Below, one piece after another: positions 43,801-55,800 of a stretch of DNA of 64,000 nucleotides (its first letter is position 1; each line of letters starts with the position of its first letter). A model generated the notes under the pieces. The model worked only from the letters and a program-made list of their open reading frames with translations, searched no databases and was not told where the DNA came from. The translations under genes were made by a program, and so were the position numbers. This stretch comes from Trochalopteron elliotii. Taxonomy: Eukaryota; Chordata; Aves; Passeriformes; Leiothrichidae. Where the stretch lies: the NCBI GenBank assembly GCA_024734555.1, contig JANPWX010000076.1:2744051-2808050 (forward strand), in the 5' to 3' direction.

Positions 43801-46800
43801 GGTGTTTTTATTTCTCCTAGTTAAATGAGATTCTTAGAATCATATAATCATAGAATATGCTGAGTTGGACCCATCAGGATCACCGAGTTCAATTCCAGGC
43901 CCTGCAAAGGACAGCCCAAGGATCACACCATGTACCTGAGAGTGAAGTACAAACATTTCTTGAACTCTCTCAGGCTTGGTGCCATGACCATTTGTTTGGG
44001 AAGCCTGCTTCTGTGCCCAGCCTCTGGGTGAGGGGCCTTTTCCAACCTCACATCCGACCTAAACCTCCCCTGAGTCAGGTTCAGGCTACTTCCTGAAGAC
44101 CTGTCACTGGGCATGAGAAAGCTGAAATATCTGCCTCTCCTCTTCTCCTCATGGGGAAATTGTAGACTGCAATGAGGTCTCCCCTCAGCCTCCTCTTCTC
44201 CAGGCTGAACAGACCAAGTGACCTCAACTCCCCCTCAGATGGCCTCCCCTCAAGGCTCTTTACCATCTTCATGGACCTCCTTTGGACAGCTTTATATTTT
44301 TGTATTCATCTGCATTAAAAGCTGTGGTTGCATCACCTGCAGCACCATTATTCACACTCTTCTTCCTTTAAAGGGTTTACAAATGTTGATTTCCTGTTTT
44401 CTATCATACATGGAATCTGATTCTGATCAGATTAGGAACAGAAATAAAAAAAAAAATTAATGAATGATGCCTAAATCTGAAATATCCATTAGTGTTGTGC
44501 TCTTTTTACATACTGCTATGCATTTTAGCACTTCACAGGTCCTGTTATTTTCCAAAGTCTAAATTTACTACATAGTGATGTAGTAAGACATAATGTAAAG
44601 TTTTTTGAGAAAATTTGTAAAGTTGTTTTCCAGAAGACCATTTGTATAACTGTTAATTGTATAGTCATAAAGACTATTAAGATAGTAACCATGGTCTTCC
44701 ACTTCATGCTTTTGAGGACTTGTGGAAATATTTTATATAATAAGACCTTAACCAACAAGCACCTCTTTTAATTCACATGAATAAAACTATTTAAAATCTT
44801 TTATGGAAAAATATAATTTAAATATATACTTTAGTCCAAAGCACATCATCAATGTCAAAAAAAAATATTTTTTTTCAGTCCAGCTGATTTATTTTCTAAA
44901 TTGGAAAAGAAATAGATGCCTGAATTATCAGATTGTAAAAAAAGACTCAAGAAAAACAACATGAGACTTTTTAGAGTATTTAAAGTACAAAACAGTAAAT
45001 GGGCCTGACCTTATTAGTTATACTAAATCTATTTTATCTCTTTCATTAAAAAAAAGACCTTTTGCATACTTGAATGCACTTGCTATGGAGTAATTTGCCA
45101 ATGAAATATAAGGATGGGAAATTACCTGATCAGATGTATGACTCTGCAATGTCATAATTAATGAAAATATGATGCTATAGTCATCACCACTTGATATTTG
45201 TACTGAGATTCTTCAGTCCCTTGTCTGACTGGAACTGTGGGGTTTTTAAGAACAGGACTTCTTCCCAGCAATATCAAAGATTGCAGAATGTACCTCATTA
45301 TACAAATCTTATATACAAGTCTTGTTACAGGATGACAAAATGAACAATATAATGATCTGATGAACAGGTGGGTACCATTAGCTAGCAATCAGCTTTGATG
45401 CCATAGTGAGGCCTCTGAGACATCACCTAATCTTTCCAACCTTTCTTTCTCCCCTTCTCCCTCTCTACCCATCCCCTTTTCTACTCTTTCTTTTCCTTCC
45501 TTCCTTCCTTCCTTCCTTCCTTCCTTCCTTCCTTCCTTCCTTCCTTCCTTCCTTCCCTCCTTCCTTCCTTCTNNNNNNNNNNNNNNNNNNNNNNNNNNNN
45601 NNNNNNNNNNNNNNNNNNNNNNNNNNNNNNNNNNNNNNNNNNNNNNNNNNNNNNNNNNNNNNNNNNNNNNNNNNNNNNNNNNNNNNNNNNNNNNNNNNNN
45701 NNNNNNNNNNNNNNNNNNNNNNNNNNNNNNNNNNNNNNNNNNNNNNNNNNNNNNNNNNNNNNNNNNNNNNNNNNNNNNNNNNNNNNNNNNNNNNNNNNNN
45801 NNNNNNNNNNNNNNNNNNNNNNNNNNNNNNNNNNNNNNNNNNNNNNNNNNNNNNNNNNNNNNNNNNNNNNNNNNNNNNNNNNNNNNNNNNNNNNNNNNNN
45901 NNNNNNNNNNNNNNNNNNNNNGTCACCTGTGGAAACCTTACAGCCTCCCCCCTCCCTCCCTCCTTTCCTTCTTTCCTTCTTTCCTTCCTCTCCTACTTTC
46001 CCTTCACCTGGTATACCTCAACTACCTACTGAACTTTACCTCACAGATCTACAATCTATAAAACAAGTTCTATGCTGGTGCCTTTTATCACATCAGTGTC
46101 ACATTTAACTTTTTAGGTATCTAGCTGAGAAACAGACTGGTGCTAAATGAGGTGACTTGCCAGAGCCTTGCAAGTTCAAACTCGGTATTTCTGACAACTT
46201 TTTTGCATGGGAGACCACAACATGGGTTTACAGGTTTAGCCATTCTGCTAAATGTGTTAATGATGATGGTATAGTATCTTTGAAGAGCCTGACTTTTGCT
46301 CATTTAGGGCCTAAGTACACCATGTGTTCTCACAGTATAAAGTTGTGCCATCCCTACTTAAGTAAGACTAAGGCATTTGGTGTCCTGTGAACAGGGAACA
46401 CACATCAGAACTTTTCTTCAGAGCCTTGAGCTGTTCAGTATTGCATCCCAAGTGTCTTCTCATAAATATCATTAGGTGTCATTATTTCATTAGAGGTTGA
46501 AATATCTCTTTCAATCATAAACCGTCAGAAATATGTAAGAAGAGCCAGTTTACTGCCTGTAAACCCATATTGTGGTCCCCCATGCAAAAAGTTTTTGGAA
46601 ATACTGAGTTTGAACTTGCATGGCTCTGGAGATTCATTTCATTTAACACCAGTCTGTTTCTCATCTACACACCCAAAAACAACAGCAAAGAGTTGTTTTG
46701 TTTTTTTTTCTTTCTTGCAACAAGCTACACTTGCTGTGTTCTGTGTTTCAAATAAGCATAATACTAGCAGATAACTAATCAAGTGGAAAAATGTTTGTGT

Positions 46801-49800
46801 TTTTTCAGCTAGCAGAAGGAGTCAGGAGAAAAACAGGAAACTCAAGGGGCTAGAATTATTTGGGTATTTCACTACCATAGGCATTCTTACCTCAGAGTTT
46901 TAGTCACTTTAATATCTTCTACAAGATTATTTCTAGTTCTGTCTTCAGTGTTATCAGCATTTATTAGCTGATTGCATATAATGCAATAGATGCAAATATA
47001 AATACAATAAAATATAAACATAATACTTCTTTAATCTAAATAATAATATAAATATATGTATAAATATAAATATATAATATGTATATATTATATAGATATA
47101 TAATATGTATAAATATATTGCATCTTTATAATACGTCTGTAAATATATCTTTTCTCACTGCCTTTTGCAAGATCATTCATAGGCATTACTTTGTTTTTCT
47201 TGAAGAATAATAAAAAAATTGATGTAACAGAAATTTAATAACTAGTGAATATCTCTAGGGAAAAGACAGATATCCAAAAACTGAAGACACTGTCTGTAAG
47301 GAGATGGGAAAGATTATCAGTCTGATTTGCAGCCTGACCATACAATGCTATATTCTTATATCTATCATGGGTTAGAATATAGAAACTGTATTACTTAATG
47401 TTGTGGAGGGGCTGTAATTTCACAACAAATTCATTCATTTAGCATATATAGTGTGATTAATGATTTAATGTAGTTAAGATTTAGCAAGAATTACATTGCT
47501 TCTCCATACTAAAATAGCACAATAACCTATGACAAAAATAGACTTATTGTAATAGAAATAATCTCAAAAAAATATTCAGTTATGATTTCATTGCAAATTA
47601 TGATATTAATATTGCTGTTAAAAAATTCCTTCCCTGAAAAGAATATTTCAGAAGCTTATTCATATGCAAAAAAGTAAACTACAAGAATCATACACACCTG
47701 GTGTTTTCCCAGAGTAATTATGCTCATCAGTTTTAAAGTGCTATGAGAAATTCACTCATTACACTGTTGAGTTGATATACTCAATAAATATGACAATTAC
47801 TTATAATTCAATTAAATCTAATAATAAAAGGGGGAAAAAGATTGTGAAATATGGAAAGGTTATCAAAACTAATAATTTTGAATCGTAGACTACTGAAGTG
47901 TGTAATGAAATCATGCCAGGAGAGTACATTTGAGAAAACTGAAATCTGCTTAGGTCAGACAGCCTAATTCACGTCATTGCTGTAGTTTTGACAAGATCCT
48001 TTCATGTATATCTTTGCCACTAGCTAAGATGAATTGGTCTGCATCATGTCTGGAAGAGTAAATACTAGTAGTAGAATTATCTAGCATTGAAGTGACAATT
48101 GCCTAAACTCCTTCAGCATCAAATGATGTATGAAAAGACATGTCTCATATTCTCGTCAACTCACTTAAGTACTTTCAAGAAATGACTGGTTGTGGCACTT
48201 AGTGGCATGGTCTAGTTGACAAGGAAGTGTTTGTTCAAATGTTGGCCTCGAAGATCTTGGAGGTCTTTTTCAATCTTAATGGTTCTATGGTTCTATGAAA
48301 TGTGTATGAAACATATAGGAAATTATGTGAACAAAAATATTACTGTAACTTCATTAAAGCCACAGATAAAAAATATGTATTTTCTTTCTTAACACTAAAA
48401 GAACTATGGTCATTTCAGTATCATTCATATAAATGGGCAAAAATCTTGACCATCCTTTCTTCATTCTAGTCATAATTATAAGTGATAAAGGAATATTTCC
48501 AGAATATTTTAAACAGAATAGTTTTACAACGGAGAATCATAATCCCCAGAAATCTACAGTTTTCTCTGAGGAAACTGTCACACATGACAAATTATTTTAT
48601 TAAAACACACTCAGTCCTTCTTCTCACATCCCTGCAGCTATCTTCACTGTCCCTTAGAGAAACACTAAAAAAGAGAATCTTCAGAATGACCTTTGTACTG
48701 ATCTGAGTCCAAGATCTCAGAACTTTTCTAGTTTTTATTAAATTCTGTGCTTGGGCCCAGTGATGGCTTTCTACCCTGTTTCAGTTTCATCTTTGTGGAT
48801 GGCCCATCTTGGGAGGGGGTCAGCCTATCCTCACCTCAGTTACTGTCTGACAAACCACAGCCCTTTGTGGCAGGTGACTGGAGACCACTGCCAGGCTCCC
48901 ACGGGTAGCCTGGGTAAAAGAAGTAGACAATGATATGAAAACATGTACAATAGACTAAGATAACCCCTTGACTGATAGGTGAGAAACTTCCAGTGTGAAT
49001 GTGACACTCCTCTCAAAGAATACCACAAAGTGTTGATCACTTGATGCAATTGTTGTGCCCTCTTCTTGAGGGAGATAGATGTATTTGACCAAGAGGTGCA
49101 CTGGAAAGCTGAGGATCATACCAAAGAAAAGAAATAGATAGTAGAAAAGCTTTTTGCATAAGCTTTGCATGAAGCATTTTTTGGGGGTACTATTAAGAAG
49201 CCTTTGGGTATTCATTTGGGCAATCAGTGTTAGTACTAGACAAATTGAACTATTAGGCTGTTAAAACAGTAATTCTGCAAACAATAAATTCTTCTCTTCT
49301 TTTATATATGTATAAAAGTATCATTGCATTTATGACCTTTTTTCCAAAGAGTCTGGGTGTAGATCACCAATTAAGCAAACAGACCATTTCAAACTAAAGC
49401 AACTGGATGATGGAAGCTCTATCATGGTGACTCCAAGCAAAACCATTTAATTCTCATAATATTTCCTGTCCCTCAAGTGAGGAGGGAGCTCATTATAACC
49501 TACAAAGAGGTCAATTGGACCATTGGGGAAGCCAAAAAATTTGAGACTCCCATACAGGAATGTGTGAAAAACCTCAAATCATCACGAGTGCTCTACAAAG
49601 GGTTGTTTTTTAATCAGTCCCATCTTCCCACCTGAGGACCAAAACACCACACAGATTCAAACAAACATATTCAAATGGAAAACTACCTCTCTTAATCCAC
49701 TAAATGTTATCTAGGGTAAGCATACTGAGCAGTACCATTGCAGAGATAGCTAAGATATGGTTATTTCCTGTAGGTTATGAATTAGTCACATTAATTTTGT

Positions 49801-52800
49801 GTGCATCTTCAGAACTGGACAAAAACATCCATCAAGATTTCCGAGACATCCTCTTTGTTAAGAGATGTATAAAAGACACTTGCTCTGGTGAACTCTGGGG
49901 CCTGGAGAACCTCCTTCCCAGCTGCTGAAGCCCATCCCAGTGAACCCAAAGAGCTGGGAGTCCCATCCATCCAATGAATGCAGCTGCTTCTTTCCTGTTT
50001 GCAGGCTCAGCCAGCCACCAAGATGAAAACATATGCCAGAGATGCACACATGCAGAGGGCACTAATGCAACCTACTACATAGACTACCCACAGATTAGGC
50101 ATTGTCTTTACCAGCACCCACCCAGAACTCACATAAGACATATGTACAAAGAGCCAAATCCTAGTCCTCTTCTCTGACTGATAATGATTTAAGTAAAGAT
50201 ACACAGCCCCTTACCCTTTATTTCAGAAGGACTGATGCATTTATGAACCCCTTCAATACACAGCCCCTATCCTCTGTTTCACAAAGACCAGCTTTCCTGA
50301 ACCCTTTCAATAGCAGTGTGGGACCTCAGCTCATCTAGCACTGATGCCCAGATCCTGTGCCTCCTACTCGACAGTGCAGGGTGCTAATGAACTGCACACA
50401 CACATCTGCACATGCACATCTGCACACACACTTAGAGACCAGCTTAGAGGAAAATGTAAACATTTTATCTTCTAAGTGGCTCCTGCCAGTGCACACAGGC
50501 CCTGGCACTCTTGCTCACCTCTTCATTTGCTGATGTTGGGACTCTCACCTCCTCCAGTTGGCACTAGGTATGTGAGTCACCACAGGTCAGAGTCTGATGC
50601 CCTTTGCTGGCACAAAATTGACTCTCTTCAGACACACACTCCTCCTATAGTCTGTGGTCTCCCACAGTCTCTCTTCAGTTTGCTGATGCTGAGACCCTCA
50701 TTTACTCCAAATGCTGGCACCAAAGTTTTCAGGACCACTATCACCACTATCTACCTCAAATTGCAGACACCAAATTCAGGCACTCTTCTCTCCAGTTCTG
50801 GCATTGGGACCTTAGAACGCGTAGATGGAGAGAGAGTGAGATTATGTGGAAAGGGAGTTAAGAAAAATTTAATAAAAAGAATGGATAGACTACAGTGATT
50901 CAGTGCAGGTCTCAGTCAGATGAGTACCGAGTAGCAACTGCTTACACACTACCAGCCTGCTTTTCCCTCCTTCCTCTGTACCCACTCCATCTTTGTTTTA
51001 CCCTTATTCCCTTCCTCTAAATGCTTCTTAGTAAGTCTAAGAGTGCAAATTCTGCTATGAATCCTAGTATTCAATCATAAGAATACTGGCAAACCTAATG
51101 CTAGTTGTTTGCTGTTATGTTAAAAATCTTCCTTCAGGAAAGAGTAAAGAGAGTTTTGAGACCTCAGTGAATGAACTAGCAATTAGTAAAAAAGAAAAAT
51201 ACTGAATTGAAATGAGAATTTACATTGCTTATCTAATAGATCCCTTCTATCCTTGTGAACATAACAACTTGGACCTGGTAACCCTTACTTATTTTGAATA
51301 AATGCTTTCAGAGCATTTTTATTTCATTTTAATTTTACTTACATCCCATCAATATAGAATAAAAAGTATGTTTAATATTTTCATTTGGGTCCTGTGAACT
51401 AGTTACTGTCAGTGTCTTGACTCATTTCAGAAAAAAGGTAGGAAAAAGTTTACAAAATCTTAAACAAAATGTGCACAATCTAGTTTTTATGTTTAGTTTT
51501 CTGCATGCAAGTTCAATATCAAGACAGAAGAATGTTTTGAATTTTCTGCCAATTTCACACAATTAAAATAGCATTCAGCTTACAAGAATCATAGTTACAC
51601 AACTCACCTTGGCTGAGAACACAATATAGCTGCAATGGAACAGCAATAGGAAAATGTCTGTTTTCCTAGAAAAAAATGTCTGTTTTCACCTAGTTGTATT
51701 CTTTTAGGCAGCTATTTTAAAAAATGACTTTGTGCTAGCAAACACCTTTACACAGGACCATAGGAAGACACGTAGACTTAAACCACCACAATTGGTTAGT
51801 AGATAATTGTAAAATTATACTGTATGTTAGTCAATCAGTCCTGTTATACTACAGAACCAGAAAAAAATCATTAAAATCCTTCTCCTTCTAAGATACTTAT
51901 GCTTAGAAACAAGAAAAGTTTCCCCATTTTCTTTTAGCTAAGTGGAGAAAAAAAAGACGGCTAGTTACACTCATAGTCTCCTTTTCTTCTTTTCAATCCT
52001 TATCAGCTACTTGGAGAGTAGGTTGCAGTGTATCTTGCCCTCCAGCAGTCCAGAGTATTAAACTATTTTCATGTCATTATGGGTTTGGATTTACTGCATC
52101 TAGAAGGATGTTCCTCCTATCTCATTCCTCCTCTCCCTCACTATGTCAGAATTTCAAGGATAAAAAAGATTTTTGTAACAAAAATTTCAAAAGTGATGTG
52201 CCTATACAATTTGTATGAAAGGACAAAGGTAAGTGCTCTAAAAAGATATGAACCATGACTGGGTGGAAAATCAGCTCTAGAAAACTTTACTAATGGACTT
52301 CTTTACTTGAAAAAAGAGGGGTTTATTTCAGTTTTCTCAGAATTATACTGGCCATGATGCTTCTATAGTGAAGGAAAGGGAAGAAAAGGAGAGTATCAAA
52401 CAGATTTACTAGGAATTTAGAATTCAGCATGTCTACCCATTTTTTTTTAATATATGTCTATACAGACATAAAATTAAAAAATCAACAAGGATCTTCAGTC
52501 TTTCACTAGGAAAATAAAGATTGGCTCTTTGATCCCTCTATCTCCATTTTGCTTTTTTTTTTTCCTTTTAACTCTTCATTTCAATGTAGTTTTTTCTTTA
52601 TATTGTATAAATTACAAGAATAAGTGATGCTTCCAAGAAAGAGATATTTTGAAAATTTTACTGTCTTTGGATATTAAAGAGCTAGCTTTGTACTTAACTC
52701 CTTCTTGAAGAATGTTCTTCTGGGTATTACTACTTTTCTCACATCCATACTGTGAACTTCTACTTTGAAGCACAAGAATAAATAGTTTTTGACTGCCATC

Positions 52801-55800
52801 TTATGCCCCCAAAAAAGTGTTTACAATAGGATGGGTTTAGATACATTTTTTCATTCAAGCTTTTCTCATGAAAACATCTTATTTTTCCCATATGTCATAA
52901 ATGAACCAATTAGCTTCCTCTTTTTTAATCAAGTGGCACCCCTAAATCATGATGTTATTGACTTATTAGATTATTTCCATCCTGTATTTCTAGTACATCT
53001 ATAAGAGGGTGTTGAAACTATGAACACAAATGCCATGACCATTCAAAATCATCCATCCATGAAGAGTTCTGATTCTTGCTAGCTCTGTATTTGAGAACCA
53101 GTGAGTCAGTGATTGAGGGTATTCCTCTGTTATACTGCCAACAGAAGAAAGGTACTTGTGGATGGTATCTATTATTGAAAAGCTTCTATCATTTATATGT
53201 TTTTACTTCAGTACATGAGTAATTTGGAAGTATGATTTCTATATTTTGCAAAATCTATTTTTAAAAATCTAAGGATATGGCAATCTGTGTAATAATCATC
53301 AAAAATAACTGTTTTAATAAAGGAAAAGATAATACCATTATTATAACAGATACAATTATTGTTGTAAAACAGGGAAAAAAAGATATTTCCTACCTGTAAA
53401 GCCCTTGTCACACTCACAAAGAAAAGTGTTTGGAGTAACATTGATGCAGTTACCATTGAAACATGTAGAGGGCTGACACTGCCCAACAATTTCTGTACAA
53501 TTTTTACCTGTGTCAAAAGAATAATAGGAACATTGAACTTCAGTAAATATTTAGGCAGTTTGGTGAACTTTTTATAAATGTCGAATTTATAGCTACAATA
53601 TAGATAAGCAAATGGATAGAAAGGTGTTTGTGCTAACATTAGTTAGCACCAAACTTACTGAAATTCTAAGGCAAGTCAGAAAGATATTAATCTGCTTTTG
53701 TGCTCAGCTACTGTGTTTAATCTTACCTGACATATAGTTACAAATTCACACATAGCTTAAAATGCAGAAGTGCTACTAGAACTGTATTATTTATTTTTTT
53801 TTAACATGAATCTAGCTCTCAGTTTCTTTCAGTATCGAAAACAAAAGATGTTCCTATGTTAAGTGGGAAAGTGAGATTTTTTTTTTTAATATTCAGCTTT
53901 CTTGAAATTACAATTCCAGTTATAAGTTGTTTAATGCTATTACAGCATGCAGGTCTAAAAACCATATAATTATGCTTGTCTCTTGAATTATTACCATGAT
54001 ATGATCCACACTTCAAAAGGTTTTCAAATTTCTAAAGATTTTATGTTATGGGAGACACTTTTTCCTCCCTTACTCTTGTGTAGCCTGCCCATAATATATG
54101 GTGGTTTAGTCTCCTAATTCTCCTTGTTTACATCCAGCTTATTTATGAGACCAGTATAGTCAGTACAAAATTATGGCATTACCTAAAACTTTCCTATATA
54201 GGCGAACAAAATATTTTAAGCATTGCTTGCTGATAACATTAGGAATGATGATTGCTTTTAACAGAATTGCTTGCAAATCTTTTCATTAATTTGAGTTCAA
54301 TTAGTACCAGGCGCTTTTGGTATTATTATTTTCAAAGCATTTTACACACTTCTAGTAAGGATAAAGGAAATAAAAAACATACTGCATACCATCAATGTTT
54401 TCCACTTATTGCATTGTTCATAATTATAAAAATATTTTTCTCACAACATTGACTTATTCATACCTGCATAATCTTCTATTGGCAAATGCATTAGTAACCA
54501 AATTATTATGCACTTTGAAAAGCAATTAAAAATAAATTACAGTAATCTTTATGCAACATAAGCTTCATTTCTATGAAGTGTGTTCTATGAACCTCACTCA
54601 TTCCTGAGCCATCAGCTGTGCTCCACAGCATAGCATTGCTATTGTGAGAGCACAGAAGTTCAGTCCAACAGAGGAACATTTCAAGAATTCTGCTCCACAA
54701 GTACAAAAAGAGCTAAAACAATTCTTTTTGTGATGAGAATTAATATTTCTGGTACTTTCTAAAATGTACCCAAACTCTATTGTTCTGAATGCAGGAACAA
54801 CATCCCCATAATTTTCTTAATCCATTTTTTTCCTCCGTGAAATAAAGGTAATGGTTAGATAAGAATTTACCCAGTTATGTTGTACTCTCTGGTATGGTAA
54901 TCCAAACCCAAATTCAGTTTCTCCAATGAGTTTTTTGGTAACTACTGCAATATTTCCTAGGAGGATTACTTGATTTTTCTTTTTTCATTTGTGACATATT
55001 TAATTTTATAATAACAGTATGTTTAACAACTTGCTTTTGAAAACAACTTTAGGGGATAGAACCATCTGGAAGAAAATATTAAGTATTTTATTTTGCTTGT
55101 CCTTCAAATTTAAGGTTTGACCTTTCAATTAAACCAAATTTTTATTTTAAAAATTTCACTAATGTAATTTGAAAGGTCTTTAAACTGAAAATAGGGGAGG
55201 TTTGGCAGGTTGAATGAAATGCTCATTTCAACACAATTACGTACTCTTTTTCACCAGTTTGGTTAACCAGTTATTTTGGGGATAGCTTACCCCAAATGAT
55301 TTATGTTATTTGGTCTAAGAACCTGAGCTGCAGAGCCAAAAAAAGGAAAGTCTGTTACTTCTGTAAGTCAACAAGTACTTATTTATGTCTCATGCTTAGG
55401 CAGGAAAGAAGCATGACAAGAACTTATCCTGTTTTTCTCAACAATGTATTAATGAATGTCGACGAGTACAAACTTTCTTCAAATGCCTGCACAGTCTCCC
55501 ATAAGTGACTCCATGCAAAAGAGACTCTGCAGGTGTGGTAGCAGCAGTGGGCAATCAAATGATACAAAAGCCTTTCTAGTGTTGTTCTTATTCTTTTATC
55601 ATCTGTTAAGGAAAGTGCATGATTTATGCAATGTTTATCCCTAGAGGAGAAAATAAATACCTGCAAATTTTGGAGGACACGTGCATTCGTAAGAATCTCC
55701 AGAAAGTCCTGATTTCTCAGTGCAGGAGGCATTGTTGTGGCAAGGTTTAGTGGAGCATATATTAAACTTCTGGCAGAATGTTCCTGAATACTGTGAAAAA

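Larger units (their letters stand above)
12027..53393 (-). other. EYS: 41-kb EYS intron between second and third coding exons
   Basis: Bounded by GTAGGA at 53393 and TTTTAG ending at 12027. It contains most of the repeats listed separately. I searched it for EGF-like cysteine spacing with splice sites on the minus strand and saw none. Very long introns are typical of EYS, whose human locus spans about 2 Mb. Confidence 0.8.

Noticed and set aside
45406..46032. 208-codon plus-strand and 153-codon minus-strand open frames
   Set aside because: Both run through the 349-N gap and the TTCC repeat; they are artefacts.
46200..46240. Resemblance of GCATGGGAGACCA to the end of 5S rRNA
   Set aside because: Only about a dozen bases agree; the internal promoter boxes of a 5S gene are not visible.
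50476..50898. 140-codon plus-strand open frame
   Set aside because: Lies in duplicated ERV-derived sequence, has no domain, and the internal similarity comes from the DNA repeat units.
53208..53639. 143-codon minus-strand open frame as a gene
   Set aside because: Only 53394-53507 is EYS-like; the rest is intron that happens to stay open across both splice sites.
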